A stretch of DNA of 64,000 bases from Mucilaginibacter sp. (GCF_028288225.1 NZ_JAQBOC010000078.1:62001-126000), one strand, 5' to 3'; shown: positions 1-8,377, counted from the first letter of the stretch. Numbers and translations are program-made. Notes: generated by a model not told the origin, from the sequence alone.

Positions 1-1567
1 GCTGCACGTTATTAAGGTCTTGATCGAACCCTAAAAACGAATAGGAGATATGACGGTATTGCAGATCGCCATATAACAGCAACTTGCCTAAACGATATTC
101 GGCCCTGCTAAAAATATTGAAGTCTGTTTTTTTAGCGTGATTGCGTGAATATTCGTAATCGGGCGGAATGGTGGTGCTTTGCTGTGTCCATTCAATATTA
201 TTGTAGTGGTCGCCTTTATATTCGTTATAGGCACCGCCAAGTATTAAATCCAAATCGTTGTTTGGCTTGTAAGTTAAATTATAGGTTGCGCCATAAAAGT
301 AATTGCTCAGCCAAAGCCGCCTTACCAAATCGGTATTTGCCAAAGTATCGGCACCGATAATTACAGGCTTTAAACCATAAGCCGAAACCGGCTCATTGTT
401 TTTATACTCCTCATAATAACCATAACCCCTGGTAAGGTGTAGCGCACCGCTAAATGAAAGCTTATCGCTAAGTTGTTGATTGTAAAGTAGCTGGTAATAG
501 TTTTGCGTATAGTTGTCTGTTTGGTTTTTGTAAAAACTATTGCTTGAGTTGATATAACCAAGCTCATTATACCTGCGGTTACCAAATTTTATGCTGTCTT
601 CAGGCACTCCATCCCAGGCCTGGTAAGTTTTTTCATAACCCGAAAATACATTCAACCGCAGCACACTTTTTTTGCCATAATAAGCGCCGCTTAAAAAGAA
701 TGATTTAAGATCGGAGGATGCGCGGTCAATATATCCGTCAGAATTTATCCTGGAAGCCCGTCCGTCAAAACTAAAGTGATCATTAAGCAATCCTGTACCA
801 AAGCCTACCGTATTCTTTACCGTACCATATGATCCTGCCGAATTATTCAGCTCCGCATAAGCAGTATCGCGCCGGGTGGTGGTTTGGATGTTGATGCTGG
901 CGCCAAAGGCTCCGGCGCCATTGGTAGATGTACCTACACCGCGCTGCACCTGGATGTTATCGACGGACGAAGCCAGATCGGGCAGGTCTACAAAATAAAC
1001 GCCCTGGTCTTCCGCATCATTAAGCGGGATGCCGTTAAGCGTTACGTTTGTTCGGGTAGCATCCGAGCCGCGGATGCGGATACTGGTATAGCCAACACCT
1101 GCCCCGGCATTTGAAGTGACCACCGTTGATGGCGTTTGCTCCAGCAAATACTCAAATCCACGACCCGAATTGTTTTTTTCAATGTCCTTTTTATTCAGAT
1201 TGGTAAAAGCCGTAGGCGATTTTTCTGTTGCACGGGTAGCGCTTACCGTAACTTCTTCAGTAAATAATGTGCTGCGGCTTAAGGAAAAATCGTTTACTGC
1301 ATCAGCATTTAATGAAATGTTTTTTACAGTATTTTGATAGCCAATGAACGATACTTTTAAAGTGTATGCGCCACTTTTGAGGTTATCAATGTGATACTTT
1401 CCGTTAACATCTGAAACTGCGCTGGCGGCAGAGTTGGATAAAGTAATGGTAGCTCCAGGCAGTGCTTCGCCGGTCTGCTTGTCTGTGATCTTTCCCGAAA
1501 TGGAAAGCTGGGCCGCCGCCATAACAGGCAGCAGCAGGGCAATAAATGCCGCAAATAAATTTTTCAA
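1..1567 (-). CDS. TonB-dependent receptor, probable thiamine-type importer (3' end cut by window edge)
   Basis: This is an outer-membrane TonB-dependent receptor; about 522 N-terminal residues are inside the window and the beta-barrel C-terminus runs off the left edge. Residues 1-20 form a signal peptide (KNLFAAFIALLL, then AAAQ). Next come a carboxypeptidase-like regulatory domain (SISGKITDKQTGEALPGAT, about 22-105) and a plug domain with IRIRGSDATRTNVTLNGIPL and FGASINIQT. The start is a TTG at 1567; no ATG or GTG precedes it in frame before a stop, and the signal peptide begins there. A TPP riboswitch at 1634-1849 lies directly in its leader, so thiamine pyrophosphate should control it. 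By analogy with TPP-regulated receptors in Bacteroidota it probably imports thiamine or a precursor. Receptor class is certain; substrate is inferred from the riboswitch. Confidence 0.88.
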   Translation of the reverse strand, partial: MKNLFAAFIALLLPVMAAAQLSISGKITDKQTGEALPGATITLSNSAASAVSDVNGKYHIDNLKSGAYTLKVSFIGYQNTVKNISLNADAVNDFSLSRSTLFTEEVTVSATRATEKSPTAFTNLNKKDIEKNNSGRGFEYLLEQTPSTVVTSNAGAGVGYTSIRIRGSDATRTNVTLNGIPLNDAEDQGVYFVDLPDLASSVDNIQVQRGVGTSTNGAGAFGASINIQTTTRRDTAYAELNNSAGSYGTVKNTVGFGTGLLNDHFSFDGRASRINSDGYIDRASSDLKSFFLSGAYYGKKSVLRLNVFSGYEKTYQAWDGVPEDSIKFGNRRYNELGYINSSNSFYKNQTDNYTQNYYQLLYNQQLSDKLSFSGALHLTRGYGYYEEYKNNEPVSAYGLKPVIIGADTLANTDLVRRLWLSNYFYGATYNLTYKPNNDLDLILGGAYNEYKGDHYNNIEWTQQSTTIPPDYEYSRNHAKKTDFNIFSRAEYRLGKLLLYGDLQYRHISYSFLGFDQDLNNVQ

Positions 1568-1633
1568 AATGATTAATAAAATAAAATTTAGTTAAACCAT
1601 CTCCGTATCAGGGCGACTACGCAGTACACTTAA

Positions 1634-1849
1634 CTTGTTACCTCTCCCTACGCCGGCATTACCCGGATCAGGTGTATGTGGGAAGTCATTGGTCATTGTG
1701 TCATTGGTCATTGGTCTGCTTTTGCAGACTTAAGGCTTTTGACTTAAGACTTTGTACTTATCACAACGGGTTTGATCTCAGCCTGTCTTTCAGTTTGGTA
1801 AAATACGCTGCAGCATATTTTGCGACCAAAGCAAGGCACCCCTTGAGAA
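1634..1849 (-). ncRNA. TPP (thiamine pyrophosphate) riboswitch
   Basis: On the minus strand the diagnostic THI-box blocks occur in order: GGGGTGC (1842-1836), CTGAGA (1781-1776), ACCTGATC (1673-1666), then CCGGGTAATGCCGGCGTAGGGA spread over 1666-1645 with the terminal GTAGGGA. The segment between CTGAGA and ACCTGATC is 102 nt, far longer than a minimal P3, and is filled with CTTAAG and CAATGAC words. A TATCTTTG box at 1866-1859 would start transcription at the 5' edge of the aptamer. The receptor's TTG start is 66 nt beyond the aptamer. No terminator hairpin with a U-run is evident, so translational control is the simpler reading. Confidence 0.93.
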
Positions 1850-1858
1850 TTATTAGGA

Positions 1859-1866
1859 CAAAGATA
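1859..1866 (-). promoter_or_regulatory. -7 box TATCTTTG of the riboswitch/TonB receptor transcript
   Basis: Exact match to the Bacteroidota -7 consensus TAnnTTTG. It sits about 10 bp before the first paired bases of the TPP aptamer, as expected for its promoter. No convincing -33 TTTG was found. Confidence 0.6.
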
Positions 1867-1867
1867 G

Positions 1868-1965
1868 TCCGAAAGTCGGAAAAGTCAGTAAAGTCCGAAA
1901 GATTTATCACTTTTTCTATTGTTATTGGCACTTTCGGACTTCCGGACTTTCGGACTTTCCGACTA
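1868..1965. repeat. Intergenic array of GTCCGAAA words and their inverse
   Basis: The left half carries GTCCGAAAGTCGG and AGTCCGAAAG; the right half carries CTTTCGGACTTCCGG and CTTTCGGACTTTCCGAC. The halves are imperfect inverted copies around an AT-rich centre and could fold into a long stem. The element fills the divergent gap between the receptor promoter and the aspS promoter. Confidence 0.6.
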
Positions 1966-1971
1966 AAACCC

Positions 1972-1979
1972 TACTTTTG
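1972..1979 (+). promoter_or_regulatory. -7 box TACTTTTG of aspS
   Basis: Exact TAnnTTTG match 21 bp upstream of the aspS ATG, giving a predicted leader of roughly 15 nt. No Shine-Dalgarno sequence follows, as is usual in this phylum. Confidence 0.6.
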
Positions 1980-2000
1980 CAGACTTTTTAAAACACAATC

Positions 2001-3746
2001 ATGTTAAGAACACATACTTGCGGCGAATTAAATATCAGTCATTTAGGTGAAACGGTAACTTTATGCGGTTGGGTGCAAAAATCACGCGACCTTGGCGGAA
2101 CAACATTTATTGATGTTCGCGACCGTTATGGATTAACCCAGCTGGTTTTTAATACCGATAGTGATGCTACACTGCGCGAAGTAAGCAGAAGCCTTGGTCG
2201 TGAGTTTGTGATCAGGGTTACCGGCAAGGTGCTGGAGCGTACCAGCAAGAATGCAAAAATGGTAACCGGCGATATTGAAATTGGTGTAACCGATATAGAA
2301 ATATTGAATGCGGCAAAAATTCCTCCGTTTATGATAGAGGATGAAACCGATGGCGGCGAAGAGCTTCGCGCTAAGTACCGCTATCTTGACCTGCGCCGCA
2401 ATCCTATCCGTAACAACCTGATGCTGCGCCACAAAATGGCACAGGAAGTGCGCAAATATTTGGATGGACGTGATTTTATCGAAGTGGAGACCCCGGTGCT
2501 GATCAAATCGACTCCCGAAGGCGCGCGCGATTTCGTGGTGCCAAGCCGCATGAACCCAGGTGAGTTTTACGCTTTGCCACAATCGCCGCAAACATTTAAG
2601 CAATTGCTGATGGTTAGCGGTTTCGACCGTTATTTCCAGATTGTAAAATGTTTCAGGGACGAGGACTTAAGGGCCGACCGTCAGCCTGAGTTTACACAGA
2701 TTGACTGTGAGATGGCTTTCATTACCCAGGAAGATATCTTAAACATATTTGAGGGGCTAACCCACCACCTGTTTAAAACAGTAAAAGGTATTAATCTGCC
2801 TGCTATCTCAAGAATGCAGTATGCTGATGCGATGCGTTTATATGGTTCTGATAAGCCGGATATCCGTTTCGGGATGGAGTTTGTTGAACTGAATGATGTT
2901 GTTAAAGGCAAAGGGTTCAGCATTTTTGATAATGCCGAGCTGGTTGTGGGTATTAACGCAAAAAGCTGCGCCGATTATACCCGCAAGCAAATTGATGAAT
3001 TGACCGAATGGTTAAAACGCCCGCAAATTGGCGTTACCGGGATGATCTATTGCCGTTACAATACCGACGGTACTTTAAAATCTTCAGTTGACAAGTTTTA
3101 TAATGAGGATGAACTGACCAACTGGGCAGCTGCTTTCAACGCTGAGCCGGGTGACCTGATATTGGTGCTTGCCGGACAAACAGATAAAGTACGTAAGCAA
3201 TTGAACGAGCTGCGGCTGGAAATGGGTAACCGTTTGGGCTTGCGCGATAAAAATACTTTTGCCGCATTATGGGTACTTGATTTTCCTTTGCTTGAATGGG
3301 ATGAAGAGACTGGCCGTTACCATGCCATGCACCACCCGTTCACTTCGCCAAAACCAGAGGATATTGCCATGCTGGACACAGCACCTGGTGAAGTCAGGGC
3401 GAACGCATATGACCTTGTGATTAACGGTACCGAGATAGGCGGTGGTTCAATCAGGATCCATGATCGTGCTTTGCAGTCACTAATGTTTAAGCATTTAGGC
3501 TTTTCGCCTGAAGAAGCACAGAAACAATTTGGCTTTTTGATGGATGCCTTTGAATACGGCGCACCTCCGCATGGTGGTATTGCGTTCGGCTTCGACAGGT
3601 TATGTTCAATTTTTGCAGGACTGGATTCTATCCGTGATGTGATCGCTTTCCCTAAAAATAACTCTGGTCGCGATGTGATGATCGATACTCCCTCGACCAT
3701 TGCTGATACACAGATGAATGAATTGAAGATAAAGACGGTTTTATAG
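2001..3746 (+). CDS. aspS: Aspartyl-tRNA synthetase
   Basis: This cytoplasmic class II aminoacyl-tRNA synthetase charges tRNA-Asp with aspartate at the cost of ATP. At 581 residues it has the usual length of the bacterial type. It starts with an OB-fold anticodon-binding domain (about 1-105, including CGWVQKSRDLGG). Class II motif 2 is at about 217 (FRDEDLRADRQPEFTQ). The bacterial GAD insertion spans about 285-410, and motif 3 (GIAFGFDRL) is at about 528. The ATG at 2001 follows a TACTTTTG promoter box and matches the family N-terminus. A 64-codon gene begins 12 bp after its stop and may be co-transcribed. Nothing about it is unusual. Confidence 0.97.
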   Translation: MLRTHTCGELNISHLGETVTLCGWVQKSRDLGGTTFIDVRDRYGLTQLVFNTDSDATLREVSRSLGREFVIRVTGKVLERTSKNAKMVTGDIEIGVTDIEILNAAKIPPFMIEDETDGGEELRAKYRYLDLRRNPIRNNLMLRHKMAQEVRKYLDGRDFIEVETPVLIKSTPEGARDFVVPSRMNPGEFYALPQSPQTFKQLLMVSGFDRYFQIVKCFRDEDLRADRQPEFTQIDCEMAFITQEDILNIFEGLTHHLFKTVKGINLPAISRMQYADAMRLYGSDKPDIRFGMEFVELNDVVKGKGFSIFDNAELVVGINAKSCADYTRKQIDELTEWLKRPQIGVTGMIYCRYNTDGTLKSSVDKFYNEDELTNWAAAFNAEPGDLILVLAGQTDKVRKQLNELRLEMGNRLGLRDKNTFAALWVLDFPLLEWDEETGRYHAMHHPFTSPKPEDIAMLDTAPGEVRANAYDLVINGTEIGGGSIRIHDRALQSLMFKHLGFSPEEAQKQFGFLMDAFEYGAPPHGGIAFGFDRLCSIFAGLDSIRDVIAFPKNNSGRDVMIDTPSTIADTQMNELKIKTVL

Positions 3747-3758
3747 CCGATGTTGTAG

Positions 3759-3953
3759 ATGGAATCAGTAATCATATCAGGTAATTCGAAAAAGGATATT
3801 AAGCTTTTAGCCGACATCGCTCAAAAGATGGGTTTATCTGTTAAATATTTTACTGAGGATGATATTGAGGATTTTGTAATGGCAAAAGCAATAGCTGAAG
3901 ATAAAACAGGGGAATTGATTGATACGGATGAATTTCTAATATCAATCAAATAA
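3759..3953 (+). CDS. Small hypothetical protein, antitoxin-like
   Basis: A 64-residue soluble protein starting 12 bp after aspS. The N-terminal half reads like a short strand-helix module (SVIISGNSKKDIKLLADIAQ), and it ends with an acidic helix containing MAKAIAEDKTGE. This layout, including the LAKAI/MAKAI-type segment, resembles small Bacteroidota proteins that usually precede a RelE/ParE toxin gene. No toxin reading frame follows: the next 168 bp hold only a repeat-rich spacer. It may be an orphan antitoxin, a relic, or an unrelated short protein. The coding call rests on length, composition and position. Confidence 0.6.
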   Translation: MESVIISGNSKKDIKLLADIAQKMGLSVKYFTEDDIEDFVMAKAIAEDKTGELIDTDEFLISIK

Positions 3954-3956
3954 AAT

Positions 3957-4056
3957 CTCCGTGTCACTCAGTGCATCCTTTGCGATCTCTACTGGTTAAC
4001 TTTTTACCACAGAGATCACAAAGAGGGCACAAAGATCACTGAGATAAGATTTCGTG
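3957..4056. repeat. Intergenic inverted-repeat element (CACAGAG/CACTGAG words)
   Basis: CTCCGTGTCACTCAGTG at the left is mirrored by repeated CACAGAGATCACAAAGAG and CACAAAGATCACTGAG at the right. The region can fold back on itself and probably forms a 3' hairpin after the small antitoxin-like gene. Confidence 0.5.
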
Positions 4057-4077
4057 TTTTTAAAAAACTCAAGACTT

Positions 4078-4106
4078 TTTGGGCTGTCAATTATTTTTTA
4101 TATTAG
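4078..4106 (+). promoter_or_regulatory. Possible promoter of the M20 hydrolase
   Basis: A TTTG at 4078-4081 and a TATATTAG box at 4099-4106 are separated by 17 bp, close to the Bacteroidota -33/-7 layout. The -7 box matches TAnnTTTG at 5 of its 6 fixed positions. The start codon is 15 bp downstream. Confidence 0.35.
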
Positions 4107-4121
4107 GGGAAAATCCTCCAT

Positions 4122-5429
4122 ATGAAAAAATTATACCTGTTTCTCTTTCTCGTTTCTTCCATATCTGCATTTGCACAAACAAAATCAGTTAAAGAGGATG
4201 TTAGCAAAAAAGCCTATGCACTTCAAGACCAGATCATAGCCTGGCGGCGTGATTTTCACGAACATCCTGAACTGGGTAACCACGAGGTTCGCACTTCGGG
4301 CATCATTGCTAAATATTTGCAGTCATTGGGGCTTGAAGTAAAAACAGGCGTAGCAACCACAGGTGTTGTAGCCATATTGCGCGGTGGCAAACCCGGGCCG
4401 GTTGTGGCCCTCCGTGCCGATATGGATGCACTGCCAGTAACAGAACGTACCCCTGTGCCCTTTGCATCAAAAGTAAAAACCATATACAACGGGCAGGAAG
4501 TTGGTGTGATGCATGCCTGCGGACATGATTCGCACATGTCTATCCTGATGGGTGTAGCTGATGTTTTAACTTCAATGAAAAAGGACTTACACGGAACGGT
4601 TAAATTTATTTTTCAACCCGCAGAAGAAGGATTACCCGCCGGTGAAAAAGGCGGCGCCGAAGAAATGGTTAAGGAAGGCGTAATGGAAAATCCGCATGTA
4701 GATGCCGTATTTGGTTTGCACATTCAATCTTATCAGCCTGCGGGTACTATAACCTATCGCCCTGGCGGGGATATGGCTGCGGTGAACCCCATGAAGATTG
4801 TTGTAACCGGTAAACAGGCGCACGGGGCTTATCCATGGTCGAGCGTTGATCCTATTGTAACATCGGCGCAGATCATCAACGCCCTGCAAACTATTGTTAG
4901 CCGCAACCTGCAAATAACCCGCAATGGTGCTGTAGTGACTATCGGTGCTATTAATGGCGGCAACCGGTCAAATATTATTCCCGAAACGGTAACCATGTTA
5001 GGTACTATCCGCACCTTAAATGATGATGATGAGAAAATGATTATAGAAAGGGTTAAAACTATCGTTACTAAAACAGCCGAAGCTGCAGGCGCTACCGCAG
5101 AAGTTACCATACCCTTTGAACATCATTATCCGATAACTTACAACAATCCGGCATTAGTTGCCCAAATGCTGCCAGCTTTGCAGGCAACCGCCGGTAAAGA
5201 AAACGTTTCCCTGCGTAATGCTGAAACCGGGGCAGAGGATTTTAGTTTTTACGAACAAAAAGCGCCGGGAATTTTTATTCACTTAGGCGGGATGCCTAAA
5301 GGCGGCGACCCTGCGAAAGCACCGGCACATCACACACCTGACTTTTTTATTGATGAAAGCGGATTTACACTGGGTGTAAAAGCATTGTGTAATTTAACGA
5401 TTGACTACATGGCCGCACATAGCAAGTAA
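4122..5429 (+). CDS. Exported M20-family amidohydrolase (IAA-amino-acid/hippurate hydrolase-like)
   Basis: A 435-residue metal-dependent amidohydrolase of the M20D type, which cleaves N-acyl amino acids or related amides. It begins with a clear signal peptide (KKLYLFLFLVSSISAFAQ), so it acts in the periplasm or at the surface. Metal-ligand motifs are present: HACGHDSHM at about 130, QPAEEGLPAGEKGGAEEM at about 165, and a C-terminal GAEDFSFY that supplies a late metal ligand in this family. A dimerisation lid domain lies between about 215 and 330. The gene stands alone, with a repeat spacer before it and a GC-rich palindromic spacer after it. The actual substrate cannot be told from the sequence. 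Confidence 0.9.
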   Translation: MKKLYLFLFLVSSISAFAQTKSVKEDVSKKAYALQDQIIAWRRDFHEHPELGNHEVRTSGIIAKYLQSLGLEVKTGVATTGVVAILRGGKPGPVVALRADMDALPVTERTPVPFASKVKTIYNGQEVGVMHACGHDSHMSILMGVADVLTSMKKDLHGTVKFIFQPAEEGLPAGEKGGAEEMVKEGVMENPHVDAVFGLHIQSYQPAGTITYRPGGDMAAVNPMKIVVTGKQAHGAYPWSSVDPIVTSAQIINALQTIVSRNLQITRNGAVVTIGAINGGNRSNIIPETVTMLGTIRTLNDDDEKMIIERVKTIVTKTAEAAGATAEVTIPFEHHYPITYNNPALVAQMLPALQATAGKENVSLRNAETGAEDFSFYEQKAPGIFIHLGGMPKGGDPAKAPAHHTPDFFIDESGFTLGVKALCNLTIDYMAAHSK

Positions 5430-5816
5430 GCGGGAGGTGGCCCCATCGGGGTCCAATATCGGTAGAAAAGCAGAGAAAGGTACTTTGTCAGGTACGGAAC
5501 CTCACGTTCAGAAAAAAGCCATCATCTTTCCCCTGTTTCCGAAGGAGAGAGGGTCGCCGGGCGAAGCAATGCCCGGGTGAGTCAACCCGCCGCGCATTTA
5601 CGCCAATGCATTAGCGTAAATGTAGCGCGCATATTTACCCACCCGGTCGACTCCGCTAGCTAGCGGATGGACCTGCCTTCCCTTCGCTGCGCGCAAGGAG
5701 GGCTAAAAAACCCGGGTGGACGTGTATATTAAGAATAACCACCAATTTCTTCTGCAAAAAAGTCTTAATGACTGCCATTTTATTATATTGGCATCCATAT
5801 TGTAAATCATTAGTTA
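5430..5816. other. 387-bp non-coding spacer with GC-rich palindromes
   Basis: No plausible gene. The stretch is richer in GC than its neighbours and full of small palindromes: GCATTTACGC against GCGTAAATG with a short loop (about 5594-5624), CGCTAGCTAGCG near 5653-5664, and a CCCGGGT/ACCCGG pair (around 5571 and 5640) with another CCCGGGT near 5710. Its composition suggests a structured interspersed element rather than a simple spacer. The last 60 bp are AT-rich and carry a TATATTGG box at 5784-5791 that could drive hflX. Confidence 0.6.
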
Positions 5817-7001
5817 ATGAAGCAAAAATTTTATGATACTGCTGTGAAGCAGGAAAGAGCTGTTTTGGTGGGTGTAATAACCCAGGGCGAAACAGATGAG
5901 CAGGCGAAGGAGTATTTAGAAGAACTTGAATTTTTAGTGGCTACGGCTGGTGCCGAAACGGTAAAAAGTTTCACGCAAAAACTGCAGCGGCCGGATAGGG
6001 CTACTTTTGTGGGCTCGGGCAGACTGGAAGACATTAAAGCCTTTGTCATAGAAGAAGAGATTGATATGGTGGTTTTTGACGATGAGCTTACCCCATCGCA
6101 ATTACGTAATATTGAAAATGAATTACAGGTAAAGATCCTTGACCGTAACAACCTGATCCTGGATATTTTTGCCGGCAGGGCGCAGTCAGCCCAGGCTAAA
6201 TCGCAGGTTGAGTTGGCACAATTGCAATACTTGCTGCCCCGCCTAACCCGTTTATGGACCCACCTGGAACGCCAGAAAGGTGGTATCGGGATGCGTGGTC
6301 CGGGTGAATCGCAGATCGAGACGGACAGGCGTTTGATCCTGAACAAGATCTCCCTGCTTAAAGACAAGCTGAAACAAATAGACAGGCAAAACGAAACACA
6401 GCGTAAAAACAGGACCCAGATGATCCGTGTGGCTTTGGTGGGCTATACCAATGTAGGCAAATCAACCATCATGAACATGATTTCCAAATCGGAGGTGTTT
6501 GCGGAGAATAAGCTGTTTGCTACGCTTGATACTACAGTAAGGAAAGTAGTGATTGAGAATGTTCCTTTTCTGCTATCAGATACCGTAGGGTTTATCCGTA
6601 AGCTGCCGCACCAATTGGTTGAATGCTTTAAATCGACACTGGATGAGGTTCGTGAAGCGGATATATTGGTGCATGTGGTAGATATATCACACCATAACTT
6701 TGAAGACCAGATAAGAACAGTAAACGAGACATTGAAAGATATTGGCGCTATAGATAAAAGGGTTATTACCGTTTTTAATAAGATAGATGCCTTTCAGCCG
6801 GAGCAGCATCAGTTAGAAGAGCAGCAGGATCCGCTTACATTACGCGATTTCAGGAATAGCTGGATGGCCAAAAACAACTGCCCTGCAATATTTATATCAG
6901 CCACCAAAAAAGAAAACATTGAAGAATTCAAAACGCTGTTATACGAAGAGGTGAAAGAGATCCATACGGCAAGATACCCGTATGATCAATTATTATATTG
7001 A
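5817..7001 (+). CDS. hflX: GTPase HflX
   Basis: A ribosome-associated translational GTPase that splits or rescues stalled ribosomes in species where it has been studied. It has 394 residues: an N-terminal HflX domain (1 to about 200, with the glycine-rich GGIGMRGPGESQIETDRR stretch) and a TRAFAC-class G domain. G1 is GYTNVGKST at about 209, G3 is DTVGF at about 255, and G4 is NKID at about 321. The C-terminal tail is short. The ATG at 5817 is the first in frame and sits 25 bp after a TATATTGG box. It converges on uppP, and the two share a bidirectional terminator. Confidence 0.96.
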   Translation: MKQKFYDTAVKQERAVLVGVITQGETDEQAKEYLEELEFLVATAGAETVKSFTQKLQRPDRATFVGSGRLEDIKAFVIEEEIDMVVFDDELTPSQLRNIENELQVKILDRNNLILDIFAGRAQSAQAKSQVELAQLQYLLPRLTRLWTHLERQKGGIGMRGPGESQIETDRRLILNKISLLKDKLKQIDRQNETQRKNRTQMIRVALVGYTNVGKSTIMNMISKSEVFAENKLFATLDTTVRKVVIENVPFLLSDTVGFIRKLPHQLVECFKSTLDEVREADILVHVVDISHHNFEDQIRTVNETLKDIGAIDKRVITVFNKIDAFQPEQHQLEEQQDPLTLRDFRNSWMAKNNCPAIFISATKKENIEEFKTLLYEEVKEIHTARYPYDQLLY

Positions 7002-7073
7002 TAATCTTGTAGAGGCGTGATGCTTCGCGTTTACCTTAGAAAGGTATAAAAAATTCAATCTGAAATACAAAAC

Positions 7074-7099
7074 AAAAGACGCAGTGCATTGCGTCTTTT
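7074..7099. terminator. Bidirectional terminator between hflX and uppP
   Basis: A perfect 10-bp stem AAAAGACGCA / TGCGTCTTTT around a 6-nt loop, giving a T-run on either strand. It lies between two convergent genes. Confidence 0.85.
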
Positions 7100-7113
7100 A
7101 TTGAAAAGAATAT

Positions 7114-7908
7114 TTATACCATTTGCAAATTGTGCCCGCTAACTATCAGCCCGATAATTATCGCACCCAAAACTATGCGATACCAGCCGAAGATCCTGAA
7201 CCCTTTTTTCTCTAAAAAGGTAATGAATGATTTGATAGCCAGCATGGCAATAATAAATGCTATAACATTGCCGATCGCTAAAAATTTGATCTCCTCGCCG
7301 GTAAAAACATGACCCTCTTTGTGAAAGTCCCAAAGCTTTTTTGCGGTTGCAGCAAACATGGTAGGCACAGCCAAAAAGAATGAGAATTCGGCAGCGGCTG
7401 TGCGGTTGAGCTTTTGCGACATACCCCCAACAATTGATGCAGCTGAGCGGGAAGTGCCGGGAATCATGGCGAGGCATTGAAAAAAGCCTATTTTAAGGGC
7501 AGTAAGGTAATTGATGTCTTTTTCTTCTTTTATTGTAGGCTTATTAAACCATTTATCAACAAACAATAATATGATACCGCCAACAAACATGGTGATGCCT
7601 ACAGTAAGCGCGCTTTCAAGCAGACTATCTATTTTTTTACTGAACAACACGCCAAAAACAGCTGCCGGTATAAAAGCCACAAAAAGTTTGTAATAAAAGT
7701 TTAATGATTTTAAGAACCTTTTATAGTAAAGTACAACTACCGATAAAATTGCACCCAACTGGATAGCAATAGTAAAAAGCTTTACAAAGGGATCGGAAGC
7801 TATGTTCATTACAGATGAGGCAATGATCATATGGCCTGTGGATGATACCGGCAAAAATTCTGTCAGTCCCTCAATAATTGCAAGGACTATAACATGGATA
7901 ATGTTCAT
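7114..7908 (-). CDS. uppP: Undecaprenyl-diphosphatase
   Basis: An integral membrane enzyme that dephosphorylates undecaprenyl diphosphate, recycling the lipid carrier for peptidoglycan and other cell-wall glycans. It has 264 residues, the usual size. Signature motifs are EGLTEFLPVSSTGH (13-26) and PGTSRSA (150-156), which supply the catalytic Glu, Ser, His and Arg residues. About eight hydrophobic helices follow one another through the protein. It is the last gene of the minus-strand run ftsX-DUF3098-uppP, a common Bacteroidota order linking division and wall synthesis. The 181-bp gap to the DUF3098 gene contains two tandem repeat units. Confidence 0.97.
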   Translation of the reverse strand: MNIIHVIVLAIIEGLTEFLPVSSTGHMIIASSVMNIASDPFVKLFTIAIQLGAILSVVVLYYKRFLKSLNFYYKLFVAFIPAAVFGVLFSKKIDSLLESALTVGITMFVGGIILLFVDKWFNKPTIKEEKDINYLTALKIGFFQCLAMIPGTSRSAASIVGGMSQKLNRTAAAEFSFFLAVPTMFAATAKKLWDFHKEGHVFTGEEIKFLAIGNVIAFIIAMLAIKSFITFLEKKGFRIFGWYRIVLGAIIIGLIVSGHNLQMV

Positions 7909-7922
7909 AGGGTTGGGGGCAA

Positions 7923-8106
7923 GTTTATTAAGTTGATTGGGTTGGATTAAGTTGAATAAGTTTTAGCTGGTTGATGATTTTTAAACTCAATCAACCACTC
8001 TCCTAATCAACTTTCACAGGTTTATTAAGTTGCTTGGGTTGGATTAAGTTTTATCAGGTTGATAATTTTTAACTCAATCAACCAATCTCTCAATCAACTT
8101 TCACAG
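7923..8106. repeat. Two tandem copies of an approximately 90-bp GGTTGATT element
   Basis: Copy 1 is 7923-8019 and copy 2 is 8020-8106. Both begin GTTTATTAAGTTG, contain GGGTTGGATTAAGTT and CTCAATCAACCA, and end ATCAACTTTCACAG. Within each copy, GGTTGAT words are mirrored by ATCAACC, so each can fold. Copy 2 overlaps the last 17 bp of the DUF3098 coding region, including its stop. Confidence 0.8.
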
Positions 8107-8377
8107 ATGGCTTCTTAAATATTGCAAAAAACCCCAGGGCAAAGCCTCCTAATACAACTATTGGGGCAATAACAATTTTAGTAGCGCTGTAAATATCAGT
8201 TGTGCCGCTCATTAATATAAAACCAAATGCTACAACAGCAATGCTTATAATAAATAAGCGGTAATTGCCTTTATCAAATATAAAGCTTACTGGTTTTGTT
8301 TCTGTTGATTTATATGCCGGCTTGGCAGCGGTTGTGTTTTTAACCGGAGCAGTTGGTTTAAATTGTTGTTGTGCCAT
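8090..8377 (-). CDS. DUF3098 small membrane protein
   Basis: A 95-residue protein with a polar, lysine- and threonine-rich N-terminus (to about 36), then two transmembrane helices (roughly 39-57 and 66-85) and a short basic tail. The FDKGNYRLF stretch before the first helix and the size fit the DUF3098 family, which sits between ftsX and uppP in many Bacteroidota. Its function is unknown; the context suggests an accessory role in division or wall assembly. The C-terminal codons (for KKPSVKVD and the stop) lie inside the right end of a tandem repeat element, so the terminus may have been shaped by that insertion or duplication. Confidence 0.85.
   Translation of the reverse strand: MAQQQFKPTAPVKNTTAAKPAYKSTETKPVSFIFDKGNYRLFIISIAVVAFGFILMSGTTDIYSATKIVIAPIVVLGGFALGFFAIFKKPSVKVD

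Noticed and set aside
2133..2603. 156-codon minus-strand open frame inside aspS
   Set aside because: It lies wholly opposite a strongly conserved synthetase gene and has no recognisable protein features.
3317..3817. 166-codon minus-strand open frame spanning the end of aspS
   Set aside because: Antisense to the conserved motif 3 region of aspS; no promoter or family resemblance.
5831..6367. 178-codon minus-strand open frame inside hflX
   Set aside because: Antisense to conserved HflX domain sequence; Ser- and Arg-rich composition typical of a shadow frame.
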